The notes beneath the pieces are model-generated. The model was not told the origin of the DNA. It saw only the letters and a program-made list of their open reading frames with translations, and searched no databases. From Homalodisca vitripennis (Eukaryota > Arthropoda > Insecta > Hemiptera > Cicadellidae), in the NCBI RefSeq assembly GCF_021130785.1, contig NC_060215.1, positions 120,608,501 to 120,672,500 on the forward strand: a stretch of 64,000 nt of DNA. The letters are read 5' to 3'. The position numbers were made by a program, and so were the translations under genes. Shown one piece after another: positions 1 through 8,623 of the stretch (its first letter is position 1; each line of letters starts with the position of its first letter).

Positions 1-2260
1 TATTAACCCATTCAAAACGGTACCAAAACACCTATCGCTGTGATGACTGAACACATTCTGAATTTATAAAACTAATATGGGCTGAAATCATAAATTTTAT
101 GTATTACAATTACTTTTTGTTTAAAGTTTGTTATTGATGGTAAAAGGTTTGAAAGGCTAATAGGGTTTAGATCATTTGCCATCGTTTTGTGTTAAAAATT
201 TTATAACAGTATATTTCAAGATCTGAAATCTGATCTCTTCCTTAAGAGAATTAATAAACTAACACATAATTACAATCTACTTTAAAATGAAAAAGTCATA
301 CCTGAGCAGTGTGGAGTCTAGTCCAGGCGTTGTCACTGCATAAGATGTGAGCACAAGTCACGAGCACGGGAAGTTAAGCTCACAACCACGCGTAACATCA
401 TCATAGGTGAAAGTGGTGTACTAACAAGAAAGTCAATTTCGGCACTTTCTTCGACATCGCGCAGAGTGATCTGAAAAATAGGGACAGGAAGGATAATGGT
501 AGCCGCCTCCGGCCCTCTGCTCTGCAGCTCAACTTCCCTCCCTGTTCATTGTCATTCGGTCTATGGCCATGAGGAGTGCCTACTATTTTCAGTAGGGAGG
601 GCTTTTTTAGCCTCTTTCACTACAATTTTAGCATACTGAGTCATTGAAATGCTCTTCAAATTATCTCTGATCAGATACCACAAAGATTTTCCTTCGACAA
701 TTCCGTCAAGATTGTTATAACATATAGGTAGGGTTATTTAGATGTATAGAAACCTCCTCCATTAGCGTGGCTTGAATAGTTTACGAATGGTTCTAAAACA
801 ATGCGATGGGACTGTAGAAGTGATACCATGCAAGGAGCTGGTGGTCCCTATAGGTCTTTATCCCACAGAATTTCCGCAGAAGTCAAAGCTTTATGAAATA
901 ACCTCGTGAACTTATTTTTCGGTAGGACAATTAGTATTTTTTGAGATATCCAGGCAGTATTGAAGGAGTTGGAATTTTGTGCTTTCAGTTCCAAATTTGT
1001 TTGGGATTGCTATAAAGTTGTTTCTTCCCTGGAAGTCATCCTACCTGTGACTAAAGTTCAACCCTCGCGAATCATATTGAGGGTTTATCTCAAAGGTTAA
1101 ACTCAACATTAACATTGAATCGACTCTTCCAGCCATAGCTACGTTATTTGTAGAGTCCAAGTATTCGTATTTAACTATCTCAGTAGGAATTTGACACAAT
1201 AAAAAACAATTAATTCTTACTGCAGTGTCGTGTTGCTCTAAGAAGGCACTTTTATTCAGCCATTCAAAAGTATCTTCATGCAAAAAGCATAAATGGGGAA
1301 ACAATTTTAATATGCACAGTGTAGATCATTAACGTCTGCACATTGATTGTTTTAAATGTCTAATACTCGTATACCATTGTATTTGTTACCATCCTGTAAC
1401 ATATTTTAAGAAATAAGTTGAAGAACTTCTCTGAGTTACTAATTACGATGGGGCAGCAGAGCGACACATAAGGCAGCTGTAGTGGGAATGGTTGATTCCA
1501 AGTAAGTTTGGGGGGGGGGGTGCATACATTTTGTTTCTAAAACATCGTAGTGCACTTGATGAGGCAAAAAAATACTTCTTCTCCTGAATTAGTCTATAAT
1601 CTGTAGCTTAGGTGTTTCTGATGAAGAGATCGTTTAAACTATTTTTTCTCTCCTGAAGAACATGACTCCAGATTCCAATAAGGTCTGTTACGTCAGATTC
1701 CAGACACTGCAGTAAGGGAAGGTGAACTGGAGCTAAAATCAACATTCATGTGTAGACTTTGTTTCGGAGCTGGATAACGGAGTTCATTACCGTGTACGAA
1801 TTTTTCTAAGGTATAAATTCTAAATAGAAACTTTGCATTTACATGCGACTGCAGGTTACGGCTTTAAACAGAAACTGTATTCAAGCAACCATATTCACAG
1901 GCTCTGGTGCGGGAGAGAGAGTTTTTATTTTTAGAATACCTTTGATTATATTCGACTAACACTTTCGGTATAAACGGTTGCTGTGTCTCATTAAGGTATG
2001 TTTCGCCAGGACTATAAGCATAGCACAAGATCAGCCTTTGAAATTGTCTGATTGAATTTAAGGAATGGCTGTTTCTCCGACGGCCGTTTGTTTCCGAGAG
2101 GTGACCAAAACACTGACTATCCGAAAGTTTTGAATGTCTAGGTTTTTGCTCACCAATTCACCATTAGAAGACATCTTCTGGGTGGAGTAAGTAAAATTAT
2201 TATCTCATCTTTTCAAACCAAACAAATGTTGTCGACACATTCGTAATTTATGCGCTAGTC
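1..2260. other. AT-rich stretch without a supported gene
   Basis: I see no convincing gene here. An 87-codon open frame on the minus strand (1041-1304) has no recognisable domain or splice context. A run of 11 G (about 1510-1520) is the only simple repeat of note. A minus-strand segment 470-302 is bounded by good acceptor-like and donor-like sequences, but no frame stays open across it. Confidence 0.5.
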
Positions 2261-2287
2261 TGACGTGACGTACAATAGCATTGACGT
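2261..2287 (+). promoter_or_regulatory. Three CRE-like TGACGT motifs
   Basis: TGACGT occurs at 2261-2266, 2266-2271 (extended to TGACGTA) and 2282-2287. These lie 72-98 bp upstream of the inferred transcription start at 2359. Clustered TGACGT motifs are typical CREB/ATF-family binding sites. Their position directly before a TATA/initiator pair supports a real promoter. Function is inferred from motif and position only. Confidence 0.5.
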
Positions 2288-2326
2288 GACAGACAAAGTC
2301 CTATGTCACTCAAAGAACCGTGATTG

Positions 2327-2362
2327 TATATGTTGAGTCACACCACACAGGAGCGATCAGCT
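2327..2362 (+). promoter_or_regulatory. Core promoter: TATA box and initiator
   Basis: A TATAT stretch begins at 2327. A TCAGCT initiator-like sequence has its A at 2359, 32 bp downstream, which is the expected spacing for an arthropod TATA/Inr promoter. CRE-like motifs lie just upstream, and an ATG followed by a splice donor lies just downstream. Confidence 0.5.
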
Positions 2363-2414
2363 GTTTAATTCCGGTTCAAGGTCACGGCCGGCCGGCTGAC
2401 TAATTGTTGATAAT

Positions 2415-2448
2415 ATGAACCCACACCAACCGTCCATTTACAGACCAG
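2415..2448 (+). CDS. Candidate first coding exon of a host gene (partial)
   Basis: The exon reads ATG plus 10 further codons (MNPHQPSIYRP) and one extra base, then a strong donor (CCAG|GTAATA) with the intron starting at 2449, so it ends in phase 1. It follows a plausible TATA/initiator promoter, giving a 5' UTR of about 56 nt from 2359. Eleven residues are too few to identify a family. Later exons are not proven in this window. The open segment 61191-61308 is phase-compatible, but linking them across almost 59 kb is speculation. The combination of CRE motifs, TATA, Inr, ATG and donor in order is the reason for reporting it. Confidence 0.45.
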
Positions 2449-3030
2449 GTAATATTCTTTTTCCTTTGTATTAATAACATCACCTCTTTTTGGCATGTAT
2501 TTGATACTCCTTTCATTTATCTAATTGTTTTATTTTTAAATTTGAGTTGATTAGTAAATATTGATCATATAATTACATGTTCATCAATAAATATGTTGTT
2601 TTACTGATTTCTGAAACAGATACTGATGAATTAACTGATTTGTTGCTTACTGTTTCATAATTTGCATTTTGTATGTATAATTTAAAAAGCGTGAAGGATT
2701 CGCTCCTTAATTAAACAACAAATACTCACTGTGATTTTCTATACTTATAAAGAGTGATCAACTTTGTTAGCATGAAATATTGAATAATATATTTGGAAGA
2801 TATAAATAGTAATTTGAATAGCTAGAATGACTCTCCACTAATTAAATACGACTCTGTTTTCGGTTAAATTGGGCTTTCGAAATTTATTTCGTTAGATTTA
2901 TAGTTCCATAGAAGAAATAAAAAGAAATAAAGAACTCTTTAATTAATGTCTAGACCATTTATATATTATGTTATTTATATATATTAAACCATAATAATAT
3001 ATAAGTTTCTGCTGTTTTTCCTATAGAAAC
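2449..3030. other. AT-rich DNA after the candidate exon
   Basis: This would be the start of the first intron if the exon at 2415-2448 is real. I see no open frame, repeat or element in it. Confidence 0.4.
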
Positions 3031-3102
3031 TGGCTGACCAATCACCTGATTGGCTGACCATTGCCTGATTGGCTGACCATTGCCTGATTGGTTGATCTCT
3101 GG
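3031..3102. repeat. 19-bp tandem minisatellite with CCAAT/ATTGG cores
   Basis: About 3.5 copies of a 19-20 bp unit of the form TGGCTGACCATTGCCTGAT start at 3031, 3051, 3070 and 3089. Each unit carries ATTGG (reverse CCAAT box). This is probably a slipped minisatellite. The CCAAT content may be incidental. Confidence 0.85.
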
Positions 3103-3571
3103 CAATGCAAGACAATGTCACAAAACATTCAGTATATAGTAAATAGGTATTAAATAATTATATTGTATGAGAAGAAATATTAAAAGAAAACTAGTTAAGC
3201 TGTATTGTAAAATATGATTTGGATCCTGTATGCGTAGACGAACGTATATTGCAGTTATCGAAAAATATTATGGCAAAAACGTTTAAGCTATAAATATTCA
3301 AATAATACACATAAACATTGGTGAAAAAGAGAGAAGTGTATCGTCGAACTGCATCTACAAACATGAGTACGTTCAATATTATTTGGCTGCTTCGTGAAAC
3401 TATCAATTCGTATTTAATTTAATACATGTAATACTTTAAAAGATGTTAAGTTAATGCAAATAGCTTTCTTATCATTTTTATAATAAAAAATCCAATGCGT
3501 TCCACGTCCCATAATCGAGTCTAAATTCACAATTCCAACATTCAAATTTCTTAACTTTTTCAGGTTAATTT

Positions 3572-3990
3572 TTAATGTTTTTGTATATTTTCTTCCAATT
3601 CTCTGAATGTTAATGGTTTGATCTCAAAATGTTTTTTAATGTTTGATTTCGCATTAATAAAAAGTTTTTTCAATCTAATCCGACCCGTAACATCTTCTAA
3701 CTCTTTATCTAACCTATTATGCTTTTCTAATATACGGAAACAATTTTTTTTAACAACTGGAGTATTTTCTCTAAAATCTGCTAAATCTTTCAAAAGTCTA
3801 CCATATTTAAGTTCTTTTAACTGATTATACGAAAATTCTATTCTGACGCCTTTATAGTTTTTCTTGTGTTTTTACGAGTTAATTGTACTGTTTAAAAATA
3901 TTTTATCGTCACCATGTTTTAGTTGATCTATTTTAAATTGAATACCAAAAGGTATTTTCTTTTTAAAGGCAGATTTTATTTTTTCTTTTC
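3572..3990 (-). pseudogene. Polinton-type small conserved protein, degenerate
   Basis: A 73-codon open frame (3793-3572) contains KDLADFRENTP and KELEDVTGRIRLKKLF. Upstream, on the same strand to about 3990, further coding-like sequence continues in frame pieces interrupted by one stop: a lysine-rich QFKIDQLKHGDDK piece, then GVRIEFSYNQLKEL. Short basic proteins with paired 'K-x-S/T-x-x-Q-L' segments like these occur in invertebrate Polinton/adintovirus-like elements, with no assigned function that I know of. It lies at the edge of the element. The family assignment rests on remembered pattern similarity, so confidence is modest. Confidence 0.45.
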
Positions 3991-4029
3991 TGATTTGTAC
4001 TAAAATCTACGTTTCACAGATTGTTTCTC

Positions 4030-4510
4030 CATTTATGTAGCTAAAATTATGTAATAAAATAATAATAGCCTTCTTTTCGCTCAAAAATTTTTATTTCCAA
4101 GCGTTTTCTTGAGCATAAATATAATTAATTAATTTCCATCGAGTTTTTTCAAATCATCGCTATATCTGTAGCCTATGTTATCTTATTATCGCTGTATTTT
4201 TCTTACACCAGATCCTTCGATTCGTTTCTTTCCCAAATTGGTCTAATTAAATTCATATATTTTTTTACATCTACTTGATTTAGGGTTTTTTAGTTGATGG
4301 ATCATTATTTTTATAAATTGAGTCAAATTTCCATAAAATTTATGTATACTTTTTCAAATCTTCTTCAGAATATAAATCATGTCTAGGGAACATCATTGTC
4401 TGTTAATTAATATTCTCCATAAACCTTAAGTCCCTTTAAACGTTTTTTCTTGAATAATTATGTCATTATGATCAAAATTGGCGGGAAAATTTCCAATCAT
4501 AACACTTTTT
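4030..4510 (-). pseudogene. Conserved Polinton-associated gene of unknown function, degenerate
   Basis: Read on the minus strand from 4503 there are successive fragments in shifting frames: GNFPANFDHNDIIIQ, DLYSEEDLKKYT, then a short LIRPIWE block ending in a GSG motif, and AQEN followed by SEKKAIIILLHNF. The order (an opening I-G-x-F block, an acidic YxEEDLxxY block, a GSG block, an AxEN/EK block near the end) matches a protein that recurs in invertebrate Polinton-like elements. At least four frameshifts or stops are needed, so it is a pseudogene. Its function is unknown to me; a virion component is possible but not shown. Confidence 0.45.
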
Positions 4511-4965
4511 TTCTATCCTAATACAAACCAAATTTATCATCCTTCGCTCTAGGGAAGAAATTTTTTACCAATTTCAACCAATTATTATATTCGTTGTTCC
4601 AGGTTCAAACTATTGTAGATTATTCAATGTTTTGAGGTCTAAATGGTGTTGAAGGTGGTAATTTGGCAATTCAATCTCTTCTACTTCAGATTCTGGTATC
4701 GAATATAAGCAAATTGTCGTACAACTGAAACCAAATTCATAAAATTTTGATTATCGCTTAAAAAAATTTTCAATTTTCCCCCTCAAAACACTTAATTGCA
4801 GAAAGTTACAGGTTGATAAATTTTTTGAATACATACTAGCTCTTCTTCATCAATTCGAATCATTAAATTCTTTGATTAATTTTTTCGATTTGATCAAGTT
4901 TTTTTTGCCTCTTTAGAAGTAACGCTTCACCATTTATTTCGGAAAATTCTGTAAAGTGTAACATT

Positions 4966-5030
4966 GGAACGTTAAAAAACGTGAAAACGGAACGTAAGAA
5001 CGTGAACGAGGAACGTAAAAACGTGAACAG
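4966..5030. repeat. Three 21-bp tandem repeats rich in AACGT
   Basis: Three imperfect copies of a unit GGAACGTAAAAACGTGAAC start at 4966, 4989 and 5010. The first copy is 2 bp longer. They lie between the degenerate genes at 4.0-4.5 kb and the packaging ATPase, and could be a small regulatory repeat of the element or a slippage product. Confidence 0.8.
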
Positions 5031-5169
5031 ATTTACCCTTTTTTTCAGTTATTTTCATTAATGTAAATAAAAATTAAGGATAATGTAAAAATAATTTATG
5101 ACAAATATTTTAATCGATTAAAATTTGTCAGACCACAGAGCATGATTTTATATTTAGAACATTTATTCA

Positions 5170-5781
5170 ATATTTACCATTTATAGGCTTCAAAGTTAGA
5201 TTAAACTGTTAAAAATACGTAGTCTTCTTTCCACATTTTATCACTTCACTCATTAAAGTGGTTAATACTCATATCAGATCCCACATAATTGTTATAAATC
5301 TTTCTCTAATAGTGATCCATCTTGTTAAAAAAATTCAACATATTCAAATTATTTCTTATAACTTGTTTATAAACCCTTGAAAAGCATTGGGTAAGATAGA
5401 TACAAGAGATATTTTTGTGCCGAGACATTTAAGTAATATTCTTTAATAACGTCTTGATTTTCTAAAATGTAGTCATCAAAAAACGATTAAAGAAACGATT
5501 TGGTTTACATTCGCTTAATGAAACTATATCCTCGGAAGTAGTTTTCTCAATATTTTCAAATCTTTCTTGCAATATTTTATACGCGTCTTGTTTCAAAAGA
5601 TTTACTAAAAACATACAAATATGAATAAGGAAATCAACCTATTGTAGATGAAATTTAATAATAAAGTTGTTTTTACACATCCGATTGAACCAACAGTTAA
5701 CAATCTGATTGGTTCATCTTTCTTATTTTCTTCAAAAGTTTGTAGTTTTATCTTATCTTTTTGATTTAAAAATTTCTCCAT
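5170..5781 (-). pseudogene. FtsK/HerA-type DNA-packaging ATPase (A32-like), frameshifted
   Basis: The minus strand has an ATG at 5781 and a 57-codon frame with a P-loop (GSIGCVKTTLL; the usual GKT reads VKT). It then breaks and continues in other frames with a SKSFE/YKIL-type segment, an ENQDVIKEYYL segment (Walker B and post-Walker region), then RHKNISCIYLTQ, and near the end a GSDMSINHF block. This order (P-loop, SKSL, acidic E/D-Q, RHKN, YLTQ, late DM block) is characteristic of packaging ATPases of Polintons, adintoviruses and nucleocytoplasmic large DNA viruses, which pump DNA into capsids. At least two frameshifts and stops inactivate it. The single best reason to call this element virus-like is that it once carried a packaging motor. 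Confidence 0.75.
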
Positions 5782-6186
5782 TTAAAATAGCGAAAATGAA
5801 ACCGTTTTAAATTGACTTCAGGAAAACTCTAAATTAGTTTTAAACTTAGAACATCCCATTCATTTAGATGAAGAATCAAATTATTTTATTGGTTTTTACG
5901 TGGTTTGTATTCTGATAATTTTGTAATAAAATATTAGTGAAAGTTCTCCTTATGTTGTATAGGATTTAGTGGAAAGAAAATAACAAAATATTATGGTTTA
6001 AAACAAAGGATATTATACCTTCGATCAAATATAAAATTCCTTTAAAAATTATCTGAAAACATTCAAACAATCAGATAAATGTGTAAACTTCGACGAAAAA
6101 ACAATTTGATATGCAAAAACATTTTTTCTTTCACAAAATATAATCACCAGTAAGAATTATTTTTTCAGCAATTATAATAGATTTAT

Positions 6187-6537
6187 TTGGGTTTTGTTCA
6201 AGAAATAATTGAGCCAAATCAGATATATTTAGGAAATTATATGCTAAAATTTAAACCATTCGACGTAATCGAAGTACATTGTTATCTCGTTGAACCTAGT
6301 TTTGAAAATCCTACCGAACATCTAAACAAAGAATCTGAAATATTGTACACAGTTTACCCAAATGTTGCTTATGGATAAAAAAATCAGTGAAAACCCGAAT
6401 GAAATCGATTATATTCCAACTAGAAAAAATATTAAAAGAATTCAAAAAATCGTTCTGACTATTTAAGACTCTGAACGAAATTTATTGAAAAATGAGGGTG
6501 AAACAACAATATATTTAAGATTACCAAGTTACTAGTT
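6187..6537 (+). pseudogene. Polinton-type conserved beta-rich protein, degenerate
   Basis: An open frame at 6187-6378 contains YMLKFKPFDVIEVHCYLVE and ILYTVYPNVAYG. A frameshift near 6378 is followed in another frame by an ISENPNEIDYIPTRKNIK block and a final GETTIYLRL block ending at a stop near 6537. Upstream coding-like sequence from about 6060 is too broken to fix a start. Proteins of this kind recur next to polymerase and integrase genes in invertebrate Polinton-like elements. Alternating hydrophobic residues suggest a beta-rich, perhaps structural, protein. No function is proven. It lies 18 bp upstream of the BRO gene on the same strand. Confidence 0.55.
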
Positions 6538-6555
6538 AGATTTGTTCCTATTTAA

Positions 6556-7217
6556 ATGGAAATTATTATCGATTATGTTAAAGAAAAATATAAGAAAAAA
6601 TTTAAACATCTGAAGGGTATCGAAATAACCTTACAAAAATTACATCCTGACACTATTTTCATTAAAGAACCAGGCATATATTCTCTAATCTTGAAATCTA
6701 AAATGAAGATAGCAGAATTATTTAAAGACTGGGTTTTAGAAGAAGTTTTACCCTCCATTAAAAATATGGTGGGTAAAACTCAAAAATGAAAATAAGCAGT
6801 TAAAAGATTAAATAAAACCGTTACAAATTTCAGGTCAAATGAAATAATTGAAAATAGAGAATCAAGAATTGCGAATGGAATTAATGAAGACGGATATGGT
6901 ATGTAAAGACTTTAGTCCAATTAAATTACACGTGTTTGTTTTAATAAAAAAGAATCGTATTTTCGAGTATCCTTATTATGTAATTAGAGGGGAAAAAACG
7001 TGAAATACCAAAACGATTAAAACATTTGAAGATAAATGATCCAGAATTAGATATTTTATTCATAGATGACGGGCCGAATTCAATCAATCTTTATAATCAA
7101 AGGAAAGAATCCTTAAATATTGAATATAATGGGAATCATTTTACTAAAAATATGACAGAATCTCGACTGATTTATAAAATAACTAAATTTCACGATGAAA
7201 ATGTTAATACATTTTAA
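6556..7217 (+). pseudogene. BRO-N domain protein with C-terminal viral domain, frameshifted
   Basis: The first open frame (6556-6789, ATG start, 77 codons) is a BRO-N core: KLHPDTIFIKEPGIYSLIL and a K-x-AELFKDWVLEEVLPSIKN helix, matching the family pattern 'GlysLi..S..p.A..Fk.WV..eVLP.Ir'. A coiled-coil-like linker follows with several stops. Then comes LHVFVLIKKN with PYYVIRG, a frameshift, and a frame at 7026-7217 with PNSINLYNQRKESLNIEYNG. The latter resembles the C-terminal DUF3627-like domain found after BRO-N in insect large DNA viruses. BRO proteins are DNA-binding proteins of baculoviruses, poxviruses, iridoviruses and phages, and also spread with transposons. It is convergent with the zinc-ribbon gene at 7584. 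Confidence 0.7.
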
Positions 7218-7299
7218 TAAAATGTTGAATTATGATATTTTGTTTGTAAATGTCTTTGAAGATTAGAGAATTGTTGAATTTCTCTTTCACATACGCAAT

Positions 7300-7584
7300 G
7301 AACTGGTCCAGAAAAGACTTCTAACATTTTTTACAATATGCTTATTTTTTATCTTTACAGTAATGCCAATTGTGAAATTCAGAAATATTCTTAACTTTTT
7401 TACAACTTGTGCATTCTTTCTCTTCCAAAGAAAATTTTTCCATTTTATCGTATAAATATTTTCTATATATTTTATTATAATCCCTACAATAATAGTATAA
7501 TCCATCTTTGGTATTCTTGTTTATAGAAAATTCTTCAAAATCTTTAAATTCTTGACACTTTTTACATTTCTTTTGAGACACCAT
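7300..7584 (-). pseudogene. Small zinc-ribbon protein of the Polinton-like element
   Basis: An ATG at 7584 opens an 80-codon frame with CKKCQEFKDFEEF, DGLYYYCRDYNKIYR, then a second half CTSCKKVKNISEFH and HYCKDKK. After one stop the reading continues with YCKKC, so the original protein had a repeated CxxC...C(xx)C pattern. The second Cys of the first knuckle (CRDY, expected CRxC) appears lost. Such repeated 'CxxCK-x-F' ribbons occur in phage and large-virus proteins, often next to nucleases, but no catalytic domain is visible. Its ATG lies just beyond the end of the integrase gene on the same strand, suggesting a tandem cluster. Confidence 0.5.
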
Positions 7585-7594
7585 TTATATAGAA

Positions 7595-8580
7595 AATGAA
7601 TTATAGCTTTGACTTTCTGAATTCATATTCATAAAAATTCCAGTTATTTCTTCATTATTTAGATATTTTATGCTATACGTTACAGGATTTGTGTTACTAA
7701 TTTGATAAGTAACAAAGATTTTTCTTCATCAATTGTTCTTATATTTGTTCAAAAATGCTTGTTTTTACTAGCAATTCTTACATGATCATTAATTTTAAAT
7801 TAGGTTTCCTGTGCATTTCTGGTGGAACATACTTGAAAACTGTCTCTAATAACTCCTTTTCTGCATCTTTATCTACGTTTTTAGGCTTCATTTTGATCGT
7901 GCTATAAACAGTATTATTATAATTCGTGAATATCTTTTTAAAAATATCAATCCATTCAAAATTTTTATTCATCTCAAAAATAACTTTCATTCTCTCATTT
8001 TGAGTTCTGTTATATCCCTCTACAATACTTGATTTCTCTTCGTTTTCAGTATGATAAATCTTAATTTTATATTCCTTCAAAACATAATTAAATTATTTAT
8101 TTTTAAAGTCTAAACCCTTATCTGTTTGCAATAGATTTCGAGGTTTTGCCCGATTTTTATCGCATCTTTTGCTATATCTTCGAAAGCTTTTGAAACATCA
8201 TTACCGTTTTTTCTTTTGATCGCTCTTGACCAAGCATATTTTGAGAAAGTATCAATAAAGTTTAACATATACTTAAATCCATCATTTTGATCCGAATAAT
8301 TGGACATTATAACTAAATCTTCTGCCCATAAATAATCAATTCCTAAGGTTATAATCATCCTTTTTTTTAACTTTTTTCGTACTGGTGCATGGATTTCTTT
8401 AGCTTCAATCTCTATTTCTTCTTCATTCTTAAATTCTTTCTTTACTTGTTTTTCATTTGGATTCTTTATAGATTTACTCTTATTTGACTTACATATTGAA
8501 CATTTTGCAGCAATTCTATACAATCCATTTTGAGTTCGGACAGTTTTAGAATCGATATTTTTCGTTTTTTTTTCTGACAT
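7595..8580 (-). pseudogene. Retroviral-type (DDE) integrase of Polinton type, frameshifted
   Basis: An ATG at 8580 starts a 156-codon frame. A basic N-terminal segment with CSICKSNKSK is followed by EIHAPVRKK and a core with AEDLVIMSNYSDQNDGFKYM and FIDTFSKYAW, the integrase block containing the first catalytic Asp. A frameshift near 8125 leads to LQTDKGLDF (second Asp). A stop follows, then a 100-codon frame (8080-7778) with YHTENEEKSSIVEGYNRTQ (catalytic Glu) and FTNYNNTVYSTI. Further broken sequence to about 7595 includes NPVTYSIKYLNNEEITG, as in the C-terminal chromo/SH3-like domain. All three catalytic residues are visible, but the frame is broken at least three times. Polinton integrases insert the element DNA into the host genome. 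Confidence 0.8.
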
Positions 8581-8623
8581 TTGTGGCAGTGAATTAAATT
8601 ATCTTCCATTTATACGTCAAAGT

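Noticed and set aside
302..470. Minus-strand exon with TATTTTTCAG acceptor and CAG|GTATGA donor
   Set aside because: No reading frame stays open over the 169 nt. It could be noncoding, but the support is too thin to list.
1041..1304. 87-codon minus-strand open frame
   Set aside because: No motif, no splice or promoter context. Expected by chance in a window of this size.
3031..3102. CRISPR-like array
   Set aside because: Units are directly adjacent with no spacers and the setting is eukaryotic. It is a minisatellite.
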